Assembly (NCBI GenBank): GCA_900542315.1
Contig: UQMV01000009.1
Coordinates: 1-64,000 of the forward strand
DNA: 64,000 nucleotides
Direction of reading: 5' to 3'
DNA from: an uncultured Collinsella sp.
Lineage (GTDB): Bacteria; Actinomycetota; Coriobacteriia; Coriobacteriales; Coriobacteriaceae
Part shown: piece after piece, positions 52,046 to 60,400 of the stretch
How positions within the stretch are numbered: the first letter of the stretch is position 1
Layout of the letters: the number at the start of each line of letters is the position of its first letter
The notes under the pieces: model-generated
The model's database searches: none
What the model was told of the DNA's origin: nothing
What the model saw: the letters and a program-made list of their open reading frames with translations, nothing else
Made by a program: the position numbers and the translations under genes

Positions 52046-52891
52046 GTGTCGGATCAGACAAAGCAACAAGAAACTCGCAGTCTGCCTGCGACGTTTGCTA
52101 AGAACGAATTTGAGAAGGACGCGTTTATCCTTCGTCAGCTGGTTACCAAGGATTTTAAGATCAAGTATCGTCGTAGCGTTCTGGGTGTCGCATGGTCGGT
52201 GCTCAACCCGCTGCTGATGATGATTGTCATGGCCATCGTGTTCTCGACGATTTTCGCCCAAGGCCGAAATGGCTCGATTACGCCCGAGATGTACCCACTG
52301 TACTTGATCGTGGGTAACGTTACCTTTGCCGTCATGTCCGAGTCTACGAACCAGGCCCTGACGTCGATTGTGGGTGCGGCTCCGCTGCTCAAGAAGGTTA
52401 AGGTGCACCGCTGGGTCTTCCCGGTGCAGAAGGTGCTCTTCTCGCTGGTTAACTTTGCCTTCTCGCTGGTCGCCGTTGCCATCGTTATGCTATGGTTCCG
52501 CGTTATGCCTTCTTGGCACCTGATTCTGCTGCCGGTCTGCCTGCTGCTGCTTATGTGCTTCTGCATGGGCCTGGGCATGATGCTCTCTGCCCTTACGGTC
52601 TTTTTCCGCGATGTCATGCATCTGTGGAGCGTCGTCATTACGGCTTGGACCTACATTACGCCCATCTTCTGGACGACCGACTTCGTTGCGCAAATGCCGC
52701 ATCTCGTGCGCATTCTGGTCTATGCGAACCCCATGTATAACTACCTGCAGTTTATGCGCGATATCTTCCTGTTCCAGACTACGCCCTCGCTTATGACGTT
52801 TGGTATGTGCGTTGCTTGGGCGGTTCTTGCGCTTGTTATTGGCTACACCGTGTTCCATAAGTCCGAGCGCAAGTTCATCCTCTACATCTAA
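52046..52891 (+). CDS. wzm: Polysaccharide ABC exporter, permease (Wzm/TagG type)
   Basis: A 281-residue ABC-2 permease with six membrane spans. The N-terminal DFKIKYRRSVLGVAWSVLNPLLMMIVMAIVFSTIF block is typical of O-antigen and teichoic acid exporters. It starts with GTG at 52046 after AAAGGAGTTGCATCC. A TATACT box at 52001-52006 may be its -10 element. With Wzt, 11 bp downstream, it should export an undecaprenol-linked glycan finished inside the cell, a second export route beside the Wzx/Wzy pair at 39.6-44.7 kb. Confidence 0.93.
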   Translation: MSDQTKQQETRSLPATFAKNEFEKDAFILRQLVTKDFKIKYRRSVLGVAWSVLNPLLMMIVMAIVFSTIFAQGRNGSITPEMYPLYLIVGNVTFAVMSESTNQALTSIVGAAPLLKKVKVHRWVFPVQKVLFSLVNFAFSLVAVAIVMLWFRVMPSWHLILLPVCLLLLMCFCMGLGMMLSALTVFFRDVMHLWSVVITAWTYITPIFWTTDFVAQMPHLVRILVYANPMYNYLQFMRDIFLFQTTPSLMTFGMCVAWAVLALVIGYTVFHKSERKFILYI

Positions 52892-52902
52892 GGAGTGCTG
52901 TG

Positions 52903-53670
52903 ATGACTGAATCTGTTGTTGATTACAGCGAGCAGCCTCTGGCTGTCGAGGTCGACGACGTCACCATGATCTTTAACATGGCGTCTGAGTCGCTGACCAA
53001 CCTCAAGGAGTACTTCATTAAGCTTGCCAAGCACGAGCTGTTCTTTGAGGAGTTTCGGGCGCTTAAGCACATCTCGTTCGATATTCATCGCGGCGAAGTT
53101 GTGGGTCTGGTCGGCACCAATGGTTCCGGCAAGTCTACGATGCTCAAGATCATCGCTGGCGTGCTTGAGCCCAGTGAGGGCAGCGTTAAGGTGCACGGTA
53201 ACATCGCGCCGCTGATTGAGCTTGGTGCCGGCTTTGACCCCGAGCTGACCGCCCGCGAGAACATCTATCTGAACGGTGCCCTGCTCGGCTACACCAAGGA
53301 GTTCATCGACGCCAACTTTGACGGCATTATCGAGTTCGCTGAGCTGCAGAACTTTGTCGACATGCCGCTTAAGAACTTCTCCTCGGGCATGGTGGCGCGT
53401 ATTGCCTTTGCAATCGCGACGATCACCGAGCCCGATATTCTGATCGTTGACGAGACGCTGTCCGTCGGCGATGTGTTCTTCCAGCAAAAGTGCGAGGCGC
53501 GTATTCAGCACTTTATCCAGAGCGGCGACGTGACGGTTCTGTTCGTTTCGCACTCCATGGAGCAGGTTGAGCGCATCTGCCAGCGCGCCGTTTGGATTGA
53601 GAAGGGCGACCTTCGCATGGACGGCCCGGTTGATGAGGTCTGCAAGGCGTACCGCGAGCAGTTCAACTAG
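52903..53670 (+). CDS. wzt: Polysaccharide ABC exporter, ATP-binding protein (Wzt/TagH type)
   Basis: A 255-residue ABC ATPase. Walker A is GTNGSGKSTMLK, the signature region NFSSGMVARIAFAIA (degenerate LSGGQ, as usual in this family) and Walker B ILIVDETLSVGD. The stretch HGNIAPLIELGAGFDPELTARENIYLNG is diagnostic of Wzt/TagH. It lacks the C-terminal carbohydrate-binding domain of chain-end-sensing Wzt proteins, as in systems where export does not check a cap. ATG 52903 is chosen over GTG 52900 for its spacing from AAGGAG. Confidence 0.94.
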   Translation: MTESVVDYSEQPLAVEVDDVTMIFNMASESLTNLKEYFIKLAKHELFFEEFRALKHISFDIHRGEVVGLVGTNGSGKSTMLKIIAGVLEPSEGSVKVHGNIAPLIELGAGFDPELTARENIYLNGALLGYTKEFIDANFDGIIEFAELQNFVDMPLKNFSSGMVARIAFAIATITEPDILIVDETLSVGDVFFQQKCEARIQHFIQSGDVTVLFVSHSMEQVERICQRAVWIEKGDLRMDGPVDEVCKAYREQFN

Positions 53671-53672
53671 GT

Positions 53673-53678
53673 TATAAT
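53673..53678 (+). promoter_or_regulatory. -10 box of tRNA-Arg(TCT)
   Basis: A perfect TATAAT occurs 46 bp before the tRNA, just past the wzt stop. No good -35 is visible at the usual spacing, so the tRNA may also be read from wzt. Confidence 0.45.
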
Positions 53679-53724
53679 TACTAGCGCCTGGCACGCGTGC
53701 GCGTGCTTGGGCGTGCGGTTATTT

Positions 53725-53801
53725 GCTCCATTAGCTCAGTTGGATAGAGCAGGGGACTTCTAATCCCAAGGTCGACGGTTCGAATCCGCCATGGAGCACC
53801 A
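53725..53801 (+). tRNA. tRNA-Arg (anticodon TCT)
   Basis: A 77-nt tRNA with CCA encoded. Acceptor GCTCCAT/ATGGAGC is fully paired, the D stem is GCTC/GAGC, and the anticodon loop CTTCTAA gives anticodon TCT. The T loop is TTCGAAT. Two irregular pairs are seen, G-A at 27-43 and A-C in the T stem (50-64). It borders the polysaccharide locus on the right. Confidence 0.92.
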
Positions 53802-53810
53802 TCGTTTATT

Positions 53811-53842
53811 AAGCCCGGACCGCTTGGTGGTCCGGGCTTTTT
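53811..53842 (+). terminator. Terminator of tRNA-Arg(TCT)
   Basis: An 11-bp stem AAGCCCGGACC/GGTCCGGGCTT with a 7-base loop, followed by TTT, begins 9 bp after the tRNA. Confidence 0.92.
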
Positions 53843-53876
53843 CCATCTTGTGTGCTTTCGTTTTGAAGGGTTCGCC

Positions 53877-54863
53877 ATGGGAAGCAAAAGGCTCGACTGG
53901 ATAGATATTGCAAAGGGGATTGCAATTATTCTGGTCATTGTGGGGCACACCGTCCCAAATCCCTCTCCCTTTCGGCACGCGATCTTCTCGTTTCACATGC
54001 CGGTGTTCTTTATTCTTGCCGGGTATACGTTTAGGCCTAAGCCGTGGTGTGAGCTGCTGAGTGGTTCGGTGTCTCGCCTGCTGGTGCCGTATGTGGTTCT
54101 TGCACTGGCTTGGCAGGTGCCGACGTTCTTGACGAGCGGCGCTCCTTTGACGAGCGGTGCGTTTGCGGGCGGGCTCGAGACACTCGTGTTTGCCTCGGGC
54201 GTTGATGTGCATGGGCTTGGCGTTGCCGCCGTTGGCATGGCATGGTTTTTGGCGGCGCTGTTTACGTCGCGCTTGCTGTTTAATGCGCTCGTGCGGCTGT
54301 TTGATCGCCGCGGGATTGGGGTTGTTTGGCAGGGCGTTGTCTGTGCCGCGATTGCCTTTTGTGGTTTGAGCGTGTCTCGCTTTTTTGGTGTTTACCTGCC
54401 GCTCGATTTGGATCTGAGCTGCTACATCGTCTTGCTGATGTGGATTGGTTATACGGCGCGCCAAAGGGGGCTGGAGCCGAGTGTGGGCAAGCCTCTGCTG
54501 TTTATTGGAGCCGGTGTTGCTTGGCTTGTCCTTGCCGCGCTGAGTGGGCTTGAGCTTTCGAGCCGCCGCGTGGATGGGTTTGTGGTTGCGACAGTTGCCG
54601 CTCTTGCCGGCAGTTACTGCGTGTGCTGGGTTTCCATGGCGTTGGAGAAGTTGAAAGACGCGCCGGTTTTGGGGGCTTTTGAGCGAGGACTCGTGTTTTG
54701 CGGACAAGCCAGTCTGGCGATCTTTGCGATCCACGCGGTCGATTGGTTTATTCCTTGGCAGACCATGCCTCTGCTTATGACGCTGCCAGCATCGTGGCTC
54801 TTCGCGTCAATTGTGCGTTGCGCCTGCGATATTGGATTGGCGTACGTGATCAAGAAGGCGTAA
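53877..54863 (+). CDS. Acyltransferase family 3 membrane protein
   Basis: A 328-residue integral membrane acyltransferase with about ten spans. The family start RLDWIDIAKGIAIILVIVGHT carries the conserved His, and FSFHMPVFFILAGYTF follows. Such enzymes O-acetylate or O-succinylate surface glycans and lipids from the cytoplasmic acyl donor. ATG 53877 follows GAAGGGTTCGCC. Its place next to the polysaccharide locus suggests decoration of that glycan. Confidence 0.9.
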   Translation: MGSKRLDWIDIAKGIAIILVIVGHTVPNPSPFRHAIFSFHMPVFFILAGYTFRPKPWCELLSGSVSRLLVPYVVLALAWQVPTFLTSGAPLTSGAFAGGLETLVFASGVDVHGLGVAAVGMAWFLAALFTSRLLFNALVRLFDRRGIGVVWQGVVCAAIAFCGLSVSRFFGVYLPLDLDLSCYIVLLMWIGYTARQRGLEPSVGKPLLFIGAGVAWLVLAALSGLELSSRRVDGFVVATVAALAGSYCVCWVSMALEKLKDAPVLGAFERGLVFCGQASLAIFAIHAVDWFIPWQTMPLLMTLPASWLFASIVRCACDIGLAYVIKKA

Positions 54864-54904
54864 TAACAGCGGGGAGGACCAACTTGGCCCTCCCCGCTGT
54901 TATT
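54862..54904. terminator. Bidirectional terminator between the acyltransferase gene and aroQ
   Basis: A 16-bp perfect stem (AATAACAGCGGGGAGG and complement) has an 11-base loop and A/T-rich ends on both sides. The two genes converge on it, and the stem overlaps the end of the acyltransferase stop. Confidence 0.88.
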
Positions 54905-54924
54905 TATTCAGTAGTGTTGCAGTC

Positions 54925-55362
54925 TTACTTTTCGAGATGCTCCCTCAGCAGCTCCAGCGCGTGAGCGTAGCCCTGCAGGCCCTCTCCGGTGATGGTGGCG
55001 AAGCAAGCTAGGCGTGCATAGCTCACCTGGCGGAAGTCTTCGCGCGTCTCTACGGCGCTGATGTGTACCTCGACGGCAGGGATGGCAACGGCCTTGAGGG
55101 CGTCGAGGATCGCGACGCTTGTGTGCGTGTAAGCCGCCGGGTTGATGACGATGCCGTCGACTTTGCCGTAAGCCTCTTGGATCTTGTCGACGATGCTGCC
55201 CTCGTGGTTGGACTGGAAGACCTCGACCTCGTTGAAGCCCTGTGCGGCACCCGCTTCCTGACAGATCTGCACTAAGCGGTCGTAGTTGTCGCTGCCGTAG
55301 ATGCCCGGCTCGCGAATACCGAGCATGTTGAGGTTGGGGCCGTTGATGACGAGTGCTTTCAT
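54925..55362 (-). CDS. aroQ: 3-dehydroquinate dehydratase, type II
   Basis: A 145-residue dodecameric enzyme for step three of the shikimate route. It has MKALVINGPNLNMLGIREP, the catalytic Tyr in IYGSDNY, FQSNHEGSIVDKI, INPAAYTHTSVAILDAL and EVHISAVETREDFR. The ATG at 55362 has AAAGGAAGCAGCC. It is the last of the aro genes but stands apart from aroE-aroK by a palindrome, so it may have its own promoter. Confidence 0.97.
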   Translation of the reverse strand: MKALVINGPNLNMLGIREPGIYGSDNYDRLVQICQEAGAAQGFNEVEVFQSNHEGSIVDKIQEAYGKVDGIVINPAAYTHTSVAILDALKAVAIPAVEVHISAVETREDFRQVSYARLACFATITGEGLQGYAHALELLREHLEK

Positions 55363-55404
55363 GGCTGCTTCCTTTGTAGTTGGTCGATTTGGCAAGGCGG
55401 AATG

Positions 55405-55447
55405 AAAAACCACCACAAAGGTGCCTGTCCCCTTTGTGGTGGTTTTT
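55405..55447. repeat. Perfect 17-bp palindrome after aroE-aroK (also terminator-like)
   Basis: Arms at 55405-55421 and 55431-55447 (AAAAACCACCACAAAGG and complement) surround TGCCTGTCC. It begins right after the aroE-aroK stop, and the minus strand gives GGTTTTT, so it should also terminate the aro transcript. The GTCCCC core is shared with other palindromes here. Confidence 0.88.
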
Positions 55448-55448
55448 G

Positions 55449-56699
55449 TTAGAGAGCGGGTGGGAGGGTGTCGAGGAGGGCGCGGGCGGTGTTGGCGGCG
55501 CAGTCGCGTGAGTCGATGATGTAGTCGGCCCAGGCGCGGTAGCGCGGCATGCGCTGCTCGGCGAGCTTATCGATGCCGTCGCGGGCGGTGATGGGGCGTC
55601 CCTTATGGGCGAGTTCGTCGAGCTTGCGGTTGAGCATCACGATCTGGCTGTTCTGGTGCAGCAGCGGGTAGTTCTCGTCGCGCGTGACCACGCCGCCGCC
55701 GGTGGAGAGCACCAGGCCGCTGCGTTTGGAGATGCCGGCTAGGGCTGCCGTCTCCTGCTCGCGGAAGGCTGCCTCGCCGCGCTCGACGATAAAGTCGGCG
55801 CAGGGCATCCCCAGGCGCTCCTCAAGCGCGGCGTCCAAGTCGATGTGCTCGCGACCCGTGAGCTGGGCGATCTGCTCGCCCACACGGGTCTTGCCCGAAC
55901 CCGGCATGCCGATCAGGGCAATGTTCTGCTCGCGGTGGGACAGCCGCTCCGTCACATCCAGAATGCGCTCACGCGGGGTGGCTTGGCCGGTGTAACGCTC
56001 GACAGCTTGTGCTGCTTGTGCCACAAGCATGAGCAGGCCGCCGATGCAGGGAATGCCGCGGCGCTCGGCCTCGAGCATCAGGCCCGTGCGGGCGGGGTTG
56101 TAGACAATGTCGATGACGCCCTCGAGCGCATCGAGGCCTTCGAGCGTGCAGGGGGCGTCGGGACAGTGCGGGAACATGCCGGCAGGTGTGCAGTTGACGA
56201 GCAACGCGGCATCGGACTGCAGTGCGATGTTGTCGTAATTGACCTTGCTCGTGCGACCCACGGGTACGACGATGGCGCCCAGGTCGCCGAGTACCATGCT
56301 GGCCGTAGTGCCCGCACCACCGGTGGCACCGAGCACGAGGGCCTTTTTGCCGGCAACCTCTACGCCCAGCTCCTCGACAAGGCACTGAAAACCGAAATAG
56401 TCAGTGTTGTCACCGCGCAGGCGGCCGTCGGGCAGGCGCGTTATGGTGTTGACGTTGCCCATGCGCTCGGCCAGCGGGCTCAGCTCGTCCAGGTATTCCA
56501 TGACGGCGCGCTTGTAGGGGATGGTCACGTTGGTGCCCTCCCATTCGTCACCCGTCATAAAAGTCTCGAGGTCCTCGGGCTCGCGTTCAAATCGTACGTA
56601 CTCAAGCCCAGCGAGTTCCTTGTAGATGGTTGGGGTGTAGCTGTGGCCCAGCACACGGCCTAGCACGCCGTAGGGGCGGGTTGCGGCGGTATCGGTCAT
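55449..56699 (-). CDS. aroE-aroK: Fused shikimate dehydrogenase / shikimate kinase
   Basis: A 416-residue bifunctional protein. Residues about 1-250 are AroE: YGVLGRVLGHSYTPTIYKEL (shikimate site), NVTIPYKRAV with the catalytic Lys, RGDNTDYFGF and the NADP motif VLGATGGAGTTAS. Residues about 262-416 are AroK: Walker A ALIGMPGSGKTRVG, DLDAALEERLG, LSTGGGVV and GRPITARDG. It thus carries steps four and five of the pathway. The fusion is uncommon outside some Actinobacteria and Coriobacteria. It directly follows pheA with no spacer. Confidence 0.95.
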   Translation of the reverse strand: MTDTAATRPYGVLGRVLGHSYTPTIYKELAGLEYVRFEREPEDLETFMTGDEWEGTNVTIPYKRAVMEYLDELSPLAERMGNVNTITRLPDGRLRGDNTDYFGFQCLVEELGVEVAGKKALVLGATGGAGTTASMVLGDLGAIVVPVGRTSKVNYDNIALQSDAALLVNCTPAGMFPHCPDAPCTLEGLDALEGVIDIVYNPARTGLMLEAERRGIPCIGGLLMLVAQAAQAVERYTGQATPRERILDVTERLSHREQNIALIGMPGSGKTRVGEQIAQLTGREHIDLDAALEERLGMPCADFIVERGEAAFREQETAALAGISKRSGLVLSTGGGVVTRDENYPLLHQNSQIVMLNRKLDELAHKGRPITARDGIDKLAEQRMPRYRAWADYIIDSRDCAANTARALLDTLPPAL

Positions 56700-57845
56700 C
56701 TAGAGCACCTCCGTGTAGCTGCCAAAGTAGGTGAAGCTCTCGCACACGTCGTCGATTGAGTCGAGCAAGTCGTCGAGTGCCTTGCTGCCAAAGGGGCAGT
56801 CCAGGTCAAAGTAGAACATAAACTCAAAGTCATGCCCGGGGATGGGGCGGCTCTCGAGCTTGATGAGGTTGATGTTGAGTGCGTAGAAGCGCTCGAGTAC
56901 GCGATAGAGGGCGCCCGGCTCGTTTGCCGTAGTGATCATGAGCGAGGTGCGGTTGGCACCGGGATAGACGCGCGGCTCGCGGCTGATGACGACAAAGCGC
57001 GTGTAGTTGTTGTCCGAGTCCTGGATGTTGGGCTTCAGCACCTCCAAGCCGTAGAGCGCCGCGCAGCTGCGCGAGGCGATGGCGGCAACATCGGTGCGCT
57101 CGGAGCTGGCGACCATCTCGGCCGACATGGCGGTGTTGGGGTACTTGGTGGTATGCAGGCCGTGGCCCTCGATAAAGCCGGCGCACTGGGCAATGGCTTG
57201 GCCGTGGCTGTAGACCTCGCGCACGTCGGCGAGCTTGGTGCCGGGTTTGACGAGCAGGTTGTGATCGATCTTGAGGCGCAGCGAGCGCACGATATGGAAG
57301 TCGAACTGTGCGAGCAGGTCGTAGACGGCGTTGACCGAGCCGGCGGTGGAGTTTTCGATGGGCAACACGCCAAACTCGCAAAAGCCGTCACGTACGGCGC
57401 GCATGACGCCCTCGAAGGTATCAAAGAAGGCAATATCGGGCACGTCGAAGAGCTTGCATGCGGCGATCTGGCTGTAGGCGCCCTCAACGCCCTGGCAGGC
57501 GACGGTGGCCGTCTGGGGGAAGGGTGTGTCAAAGGCTGCGGCCGTGGCGCGGGCTTTTTGCGACACCGTGGTGCCCTTGAGCTCATTGATGTAGCGCTGC
57601 TGCTCGGCCTTGCTCATGCTCATGAGGAGGCGGAACAGTGTGATGGTCTGGGCCTCGTAGCGCTCGGGTGCGCGGCTGGCGAGGTTGTTGAGTTTGGAGC
57701 GCTCGCGGGCGGGGTCAAAGACGGCCTTGCCCATCTCGATCTTTGATTTGGCGACCTCGGTGGCAATGTCCATGCGCTCGATAAAGCTGTTGAGCAGCGT
57801 GGTGTCGATGCCATCGATGGCCTGGCGAATATCGACAAGGTCCAT
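56700..57845 (-). CDS. pheA: Bifunctional chorismate mutase / prephenate dehydratase
   Basis: A 381-residue enzyme leading to phenylpyruvate. The N-terminal chorismate mutase domain (AroQ fold, about 1-90) has LVDIRQAIDGIDTTLLNSFIERM. The prephenate dehydratase domain has ACQGVEGAYSQIAACKLF, VLPIENSTAGSVNAVYDLL and NNYTRFVVIS. The ACT domain near the end has TTANEPGALYRVLERF and LESRPIPGHDFEFMFYFD, for Phe feedback control. ATG 57845 is used because GAAAGGGGCCTCC precedes it. Confidence 0.96.
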   Translation of the reverse strand: MDLVDIRQAIDGIDTTLLNSFIERMDIATEVAKSKIEMGKAVFDPARERSKLNNLASRAPERYEAQTITLFRLLMSMSKAEQQRYINELKGTTVSQKARATAAAFDTPFPQTATVACQGVEGAYSQIAACKLFDVPDIAFFDTFEGVMRAVRDGFCEFGVLPIENSTAGSVNAVYDLLAQFDFHIVRSLRLKIDHNLLVKPGTKLADVREVYSHGQAIAQCAGFIEGHGLHTTKYPNTAMSAEMVASSERTDVAAIASRSCAALYGLEVLKPNIQDSDNNYTRFVVISREPRVYPGANRTSLMITTANEPGALYRVLERFYALNINLIKLESRPIPGHDFEFMFYFDLDCPFGSKALDDLLDSIDDVCESFTYFGSYTEVL

Positions 57846-57866
57846 GGAGGCCCCTTTCACGTGTTG

Positions 57867-57942
57867 GTGATTTTTCTGGGACGGGGATTAAAAAATCATT
57901 GTGTACCTAATGATTTTTTAATCCCCGTCCCAGAAAAATCAC
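57867..57942. repeat. Perfect 34-bp inverted repeat between aroC and pheA
   Basis: Arms at 57867-57900 and 57909-57942 are exact complements around an 8-base loop. They include TGGGACGGGGATTAAAAAAT. It lies inside the aro gene string, between aroC and pheA, and would form one of the strongest hairpins of the window. Confidence 0.95.
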
Positions 57943-57981
57943 TGGGTGGGCGTGGGGGCCGGAGTCGGCCCCCGGAGATTT

Positions 57982-59079
57982 TTAGCGCTGGGCGGCGTCC
58001 TCGAGGAGGGCGTCCCAGATGGCCAGCGCCGCGGCTGCTTCGGCAACGGGGACGGCTCGGGGGACGATGCAGGGATCGTGACGACCGTGGATCGAGAGTT
58101 CGACATTTTCCATGGCGTTCATGTCTACGGTCTGTTGCTCGCGACCGATGGAGGGCGTCGGCTTCACGGCCATACGCCACATGACGGGCGCGCCGGTGGA
58201 GATGCCGCCCAGGATGCCGCCGGCGTTATTGGACTCGACTTCGATCTCGCCGGTCTCGGCATCAACGCGATACGGATCGTTGTTCTCGCTGCCGCGCATG
58301 GCGGCCACGGCAAAGCCCATGCCAAACTCCACGCCCTTTACGGCGGGAATGCCAAACGCGATTTGCGCGATGCGGTTCTCGATGCCGTCGAACATGGGGT
58401 CGCCGATGCCCGCGGGAAGCCCGTAAATGCCGCACTCCACGATGCCGCCGATACTGTCGAGTTCGTCGCGCGCGGCTAGGATTTCCTCGCGCATACGGCC
58501 GGCTGCGGCGGCGTCAATGCACGGCAGATCGTTCGTAAGGATCGCCTTGCGGTCGGCCTCGCGATAGACCATATCGTCCATCGGCAGGTCGGAGATGCCG
58601 CCGATCTGCGCGACGTGCGCCATGACCTGAATGCCGCGGGCCTCGAGTGCCTGCAGCGCAATGCCGCCGGCGATGCATAAGGGTGCCGTTAGGCGGCCGG
58701 AGAAATGCCCGCCACCAGCGACATCGTGCATGTTGTGATACTTCACGCGCGCAGGGAAGTCCGCATGTCCGGGGCGGGGCTTGCGGCGCAGCTCGGAGTA
58801 ATCCTTGGAGCGCGTGTTGGTGTTCTCGATAATCGCGGCGATGGGCGCGCCGGTGGTATGTCCATCGACAACACCGGCGATGATGTGGGCGGCGTCGGCC
58901 TCGCGGCGTTTGGTCGCGGTCTCGTCGCGACCGGGGGCGCGACGGTCGAGGAAGGCCTGCAGCTTCTCCTGGTCCACGGCGATGCCCGCCGGGATGCCAT
59001 CGAGCGAGCAGCCGATAGCGGGGGAGTGCGATTGGCCGAAGATGCTCAGATGCAAGACGTTGCCAAAGGTCGAGGACAT
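57982..59079 (-). CDS. aroC: Chorismate synthase
   Basis: A 365-residue FMN-dependent enzyme converting EPSP to chorismate. It has the N-terminal FGQSHSPAIGCSLDGIPAG, RRKPRPGHADFPARVKYH, DVAGGGHFSGRLTAPL and the C-terminal SNNAGGILGGISTGAPV. The N-terminal LSIFGQSHSPA and RPGHAD histidines are the general acids. It begins one base after aroA ends, so it is in the same transcript. Confidence 0.97.
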   Translation of the reverse strand: MSSTFGNVLHLSIFGQSHSPAIGCSLDGIPAGIAVDQEKLQAFLDRRAPGRDETATKRREADAAHIIAGVVDGHTTGAPIAAIIENTNTRSKDYSELRRKPRPGHADFPARVKYHNMHDVAGGGHFSGRLTAPLCIAGGIALQALEARGIQVMAHVAQIGGISDLPMDDMVYREADRKAILTNDLPCIDAAAAGRMREEILAARDELDSIGGIVECGIYGLPAGIGDPMFDGIENRIAQIAFGIPAVKGVEFGMGFAVAAMRGSENNDPYRVDAETGEIEVESNNAGGILGGISTGAPVMWRMAVKPTPSIGREQQTVDMNAMENVELSIHGRHDPCIVPRAVPVAEAAAALAIWDALLEDAAQR

Positions 59080-59080
59080 G

Positions 59081-60400
59081 CTATTCCTCCTCGAGTGTGA
59101 CCTTGCCGCCCAGCAGGCGGTAGTGGTCGAAGAAATCGGGATAGGACTTGTTGACGGCTTCGGCGCCGTGGATCACGACCTCGCCGGTGGCGCGGCTCGC
59201 GGCGATGGCGGCCATCATGGCAATGCGGTGGTCGTTGTGCGAATCGACCTCGCCGCCGGTAAGGGCGTCGACGCCCTTGATGATGAGGTCGTCACCGGCA
59301 ATGCGCACTTGCGCGCCCAGCGCGGTGAGCTCGCGGGTGGTGGTGACCAGGCGGTCGGATTCCTTGATGCGCAGGCGCGCACAGTCACGGATGAACGTGC
59401 GGCCCTGAGCGAGGGAGGCCACAGCCGAGATGACGGGCACCAGGTCGGGAATGTCGTGGGCACTCATCTCGAAGCCGGCGAGCTTGTCGGACTGCACGGT
59501 GGCGGCGTTGGTGGAACGCACGATGCGGGCGCCAAAGCGCGAAAGCGCGGCAAGTACGTTGCGGTCGCCCTGTGCGGAGCTCAGGGACACACCCTCGACG
59601 GTGATGGGGTCGGTGCCGATGGCGCCGGCACACAGCCAAAAGGCGGCGTTGGACCAGTCGCCTTCGACAGCAACGCTGCCGGGCGTGCGATACGAGCCAC
59701 TGCTCACGCGGAAGTTTGTGACTTCGGGCTGGCCGTCCCTGGCGGGAATACGCTCGACGTTGACCTCGACGCCAAAGGCCTTCATGGCCTGGATCGTCAG
59801 GTTGATGTAGGGGCGGCTCTCAATGAGGCCGGTCACCTGCACGCAGGAGGGCTGGGCGAGCAACGGGGCTGCCAATAGCAGGCCCGAGATGTACTGCGAG
59901 CTTACGTTGCCCGGCAGCACAAAGGTGCCCGGGCGCATGCGACCGCTCGTCTTGAGCGGAAAACCGCCCAGACCCTGTAGGTCGCAGCCGGCGGCGATGA
60001 TCTCGTCCGAGAGCGGGGACAGCGGGCGGGCGCCCAGGCGTCCCTGACCCACAAAAGTTGCTTCTGCGCCCAGCGCGCAGGCGACGGGCAACATAAAGCG
60101 GAGCGTGGAGCCGCTTTCGCCGCAGTCGAGCGTGCCGCCGGCAAGGGCCTTGAGCAGGCCAAACTCAACGCTCTTCATGGTGGGGTGGACCTGGAAGCCG
60201 TCCTCGACGGTCTCGATGCGGGCGCCGAGCGCCGTGAGGCAACGTACCGTGGCCTCGATGTCGGCGCAGGTGGTGTTGCAGGTAACGTGCGTCTCGCCGT
60301 TGGCAAGCGCGGCGCAGATGATCAGGCGATGCGCCATCGACTTGGACGCGATGGCGGGAACGGTGCCCTTGAGCGGGGACGGGGTGATGCGGGCTAGCAT
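59081..60400 (-). CDS. aroA: EPSP synthase (3-phosphoshikimate 1-carboxyvinyltransferase)
   Basis: A 439-residue enzyme joining PEP to shikimate-3-P. It has PLKGTVPAIASKSMAHRLIICAALANGET with the catalytic Lys, the LDCGESGSTLRFM motif, SQYISGLLLAAPLL and DNDHRIAMM-like SHNDHRIAMMAA near the end. The GESGSTLRFM form (not LGNAGTAMR) places it in the group of AroA enzymes generally less sensitive to glyphosate, by family knowledge. Its start overlaps the aroB end by 7 bp. Confidence 0.97.
   Translation of the reverse strand: MLARITPSPLKGTVPAIASKSMAHRLIICAALANGETHVTCNTTCADIEATVRCLTALGARIETVEDGFQVHPTMKSVEFGLLKALAGGTLDCGESGSTLRFMLPVACALGAEATFVGQGRLGARPLSPLSDEIIAAGCDLQGLGGFPLKTSGRMRPGTFVLPGNVSSQYISGLLLAAPLLAQPSCVQVTGLIESRPYINLTIQAMKAFGVEVNVERIPARDGQPEVTNFRVSSGSYRTPGSVAVEGDWSNAAFWLCAGAIGTDPITVEGVSLSSAQGDRNVLAALSRFGARIVRSTNAATVQSDKLAGFEMSAHDIPDLVPVISAVASLAQGRTFIRDCARLRIKESDRLVTTTRELTALGAQVRIAGDDLIIKGVDALTGGEVDSHNDHRIAMMAAIAASRATGEVVIHGAEAVNKSYPDFFDHYRLLGGKVTLEEE

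Noticed and set aside
53681..54734. Minus-strand frames crossing tRNA-Arg, with ends such as MADSNRRPWD
   Set aside because: This is the well-known spurious peptide from the antisense of tRNA sequence; likewise the frame at 63701-63985.
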